Assembly: GCF_002159455.1 (NCBI RefSeq)
Contig: NZ_NFIQ01000023.1
Coordinates: forward strand, 1 to 50,384
From: Flavonifractor sp. An306
Lineage (GTDB): Bacteria; Bacillota; Clostridia; Oscillospirales; Oscillospiraceae
Reading direction: 5' to 3'
DNA length: 50,384 nucleotides
Both the position numbers and the translations under genes were made by a program. The notes beneath the pieces are model-generated. The model was not told the origin of the DNA, ran no database searches, and saw only the letters and a program-made list of their open reading frames with translations. Positions 48,429 through 50,384 of this stretch are shown here, piece after piece (position 1 is the stretch's first letter; each line of letters starts with the position of its first letter).

Positions 48429-50384
48429 ATGGAAAGACTGGCTGTGGGCATCCTGGCCCACGTGGACGCGGGAAAGACCACCCTCAGCGAGGGGCTGCTC
48501 TACGCCTGCGGAAAACTGAAAAAGCTGGGCCGGGTGGACCACGGGGACGCCTTTCTGGACACCGACCCCATGGAGAAGGAGCGGGGGATCACCATCTTCT
48601 CCAAGCAGGCGGTGCTGCCCCTGGAGACGGTGGAGCTCACCCTGCTGGACACCCCGGGACACGTGGACTTTTCCGCCGAGATGGAGCGCACCCTCTCGGT
48701 GCTGGACTGCGCCATTCTGGTGGTCAGCGGCAGCGACGGGGTCCAGGGCCACACCCATACCCTGTGGCGGCTGCTGGAGCGGTATCAGGTGCCCACCTTC
48801 CTCTTTATTAACAAAATGGATCTGCCGGGGGCGGACCGGGGGGAACTGCTGGCCAAGCTGCGGGAGCAGCTGGACGATGGGTGCGCCGACTTCCTGGACA
48901 AGCCCGCCCTGTACGAGCAGGCCGCATTGTGCGACGAGGGCCTGCTGGAGGACTATCTGGAGCACGGCTTGGTGCCCGACGCCGCCCTCACCGCCCTCAT
49001 CGCCCAACGGAAGCTGTTCCCCTGCTGGTTTGGCTCGGCCCTGCGCCTGGAGGGGGTGGCGGACTTTCTCCAGGGGCTGGAGCAATACGCCCCCCGGCCG
49101 GTGTACCCCGCCCACTTCGGCGCCCGGATCTTCAAGATCTCCCGGGACGAGCAGGGGGCCCGGCTGGCCTGGATGAAGATTACCGGCGGCAGTTTAAAGG
49201 TCAAGACCCTGCTGGAGGGCCCCGGCTGGCAGGACAAGGCCGACCAGCTGCGGGTGTACTCCGGCCGGAAATTCCAGCTGGCGGAGGAGGCCCCGGCAGG
49301 GAGCATCGTGGCGGTCACCGGCCTGAGCGCCGCCGCCGCAGGCCAGGGCCTGGGCTTCGAGGGGGAGGGGACGCCCCCCGCCCTGACGCCGGTGCTCACC
49401 TACCGGGTGGAGCTGCCCCAGGGCCAGGACCCGGTGACCGCCCTGCAGAAGCTGCGCCAGCTGGAGGAGGAGGACCCCCAGCTCCATCTGGTGTGGAACG
49501 AGCGCTTGCAGGAGATCCACGCCCAGCTGATGGGGGAGGTCCAGCTGGAGATCCTGCAGCGGCTGATCCGGGAGCGGTTTGACCTGGAGGTGTCCTTCGG
49601 TCAGGGGGGCATCGTGTACCGGGAGACCATCGCCGCCCCCGTCATCGGGGTGGGCCACTATGAGCCCCTGCGGCACTACGCCGAGGTACATCTGCTCATC
49701 GAGCCGGGAGAACGGGGCAGCGGCGTGGAATTGTCCACCGCCTGCCCGGAGGATGTGCTGGACCGCAACTGGCAGCGGCTCATCCTCACCCACCTGGCCG
49801 AGCGGGCCCACCCGGGGGTGCTCACCGGCTCCCCCCTCACCGACGTGAAGCTCACCCTGCTGGCGGGGCGGGCCCACCTGAAGCACACCGAAGGGGGTGA
49901 CTTCCGGCAGGCCACCTACCGGGCGGTGCGCCAGGGACTGATGGAGGCGGAAAACATTCTGCTGGAGCCCTGGTATGCCTTCCGGCTGGAGGTGCCCGCC
50001 CCCCAGGTGGGCCGGGCCATGAGCGACCTCCAGCGGATGGGGGGCGACTGCGACCCGCCGGAGACCGTCGGGGAGACCACCGTGCTCACCGGAACCGCCC
50101 CGGTGGCGGGCCTGCGGGACTACGGCCGGGAGGTGGCCGCCTACACCAGGGGCATGGGGCGGCTGAACTGCTCCCTAAAGAGCTACTTCCCCTGCCACGA
50201 CCAGCAGGCCGTGGTGGAGGCCATGGGCTACGACCCGGAGCGGGACGTGGACAACCCCACCGGCTCGGTGTTCTGCGCCCACGGGGCGGGGTACAATGTG
50301 AAGTGGGACCAGGTGAAGGAGATGGCCCACGTGGACAGCGGCCTGTCCCTGGACGCCCCGCCGCCGGAGGAGGCTCCCGCTCCC
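48429..50384 (+). CDS. TetM/EF-G-like ribosome-associated GTPase, cut by the window end
   Basis: The 652 residues visible form a translation GTPase of the ribosomal-protection branch. G motifs are AHVDAGKTT (G1), ERGITI (G2), DTPGHVDF (G3), NKMD (G4) and FGSA (G5). EF-G-like domains II to V follow, with GEVQLEILQRLI in domain III, and an extension after domain V (SYFPCHDQQ...FCAHGAGYN) not found in classical Tet(M). The frame is open to the last base. Genes like this are common chromosomal genes in clostridia and are often labelled tetracycline resistance. The divergence and extra C-terminal part argue against assuming resistance; a general ribosome-rescue or stress role is possible. Confidence 0.88.
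   Translation, partial: MERLAVGILAHVDAGKTTLSEGLLYACGKLKKLGRVDHGDAFLDTDPMEKERGITIFSKQAVLPLETVELTLLDTPGHVDFSAEMERTLSVLDCAILVVSGSDGVQGHTHTLWRLLERYQVPTFLFINKMDLPGADRGELLAKLREQLDDGCADFLDKPALYEQAALCDEGLLEDYLEHGLVPDAALTALIAQRKLFPCWFGSALRLEGVADFLQGLEQYAPRPVYPAHFGARIFKISRDEQGARLAWMKITGGSLKVKTLLEGPGWQDKADQLRVYSGRKFQLAEEAPAGSIVAVTGLSAAAAGQGLGFEGEGTPPALTPVLTYRVELPQGQDPVTALQKLRQLEEEDPQLHLVWNERLQEIHAQLMGEVQLEILQRLIRERFDLEVSFGQGGIVYRETIAAPVIGVGHYEPLRHYAEVHLLIEPGERGSGVELSTACPEDVLDRNWQRLILTHLAERAHPGVLTGSPLTDVKLTLLAGRAHLKHTEGGDFRQATYRAVRQGLMEAENILLEPWYAFRLEVPAPQVGRAMSDLQRMGGDCDPPETVGETTVLTGTAPVAGLRDYGREVAAYTRGMGRLNCSLKSYFPCHDQQAVVEAMGYDPERDVDNPTGSVFCAHGAGYNVKWDQVKEMAHVDSGLSLDAPPPEEAPAP

Noticed and set aside
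48429-50384. Tetracycline resistance gene
   Set aside because: The family resemblance to Tet(M)/Tet(W) is clear, but the divergence, the extra C-terminal segment and the absence of mobile-element context do not support calling resistance.

Overview
The window looks like a chromosomal segment of a high-GC, anaerobic, gut-type Clostridia (Oscillospiraceae/Flavonifractor-Intestinimonas-like). Grounds: the Firmicutes order rplU-prp-rpmA-obg with an L27 N-terminal extension, a DnaD plus DnaI-type helicase loader pair, S-layer-homology domains, pyruvate phosphate dikinase, strong AAGGAGG ribosome binding sites, sigma-A promoters, and codon use so GC-rich that the antisense strands are full of spurious long open frames. 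No tRNA, rRNA, CRISPR array, prophage or IS element was seen. The only mobile-type gene is a lone small serine recombinase. The genus is an inference.

Layout. 1-1.8 kb: primosome proteins (DnaD-like, 5' end damaged by a contig-edge inverted repeat, and a DnaC/DnaI-like ATPase). 1.8-9.2 kb: a small exported protein, an ABC-F ATPase, a MATE exporter, a membrane protein overlapping metG, and a zinc-ribbon membrane protein. 9.2-10.6 kb: a cation:proton antiporter preceded on the minus strand by a consensus promoter, a fluoride-type (crcB) riboswitch and an overlapping terminator. 10.6-16.2 kb: tatD with its radical-SAM partner, an HD hydrolase with a second MATE exporter, a YtaF/MntP-like protein and a PepD-type dipeptidase. 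16.2-21 kb: a large secreted M14 peptidase with three SLH domains, and a PdaB-like polysaccharide deacetylase.

21.1-30.7 kb is the metabolic centre. A GntR/FadR regulator and a MOFRL glycerate 2-kinase diverge from a six-gene operon: lactate permease, LarA lactate racemase, FAD D-lactate dehydrogenase, acyl-CoA dehydrogenase, EtfB and EtfA. The set imports D/L-lactate, interconverts the isomers, oxidises lactate to pyruvate and offers one electron-transfer flavoprotein to both the lactate dehydrogenase and an enoyl-CoA reductase. Pyruvate phosphate dikinase at 45.6-48.2 kb could return pyruvate to PEP.

30.7-35.4 kb is a cation section. mgtE follows a long structured leader of unidentified class. 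It converges on a P-type Ca2+/Mn2+ ATPase that carries a yybP-ykoY manganese riboswitch with promoter and terminator. 35.4-38.5 kb: a PsiE-like membrane protein, an ECF sigma/anti-sigma pair beside a perfect cre-like palindrome, and a hemerythrin fusion. 38.5-44.6 kb, all minus strand: the ribosome-linked set (obg, rpmA, prp, rplU), a metallophosphatase, and the prmA-degV-DUF1836 operon. 44.8-50.4 kb: the serine recombinase, ppdK, and a TetM/EF-G-like GTPase cut by the window end.
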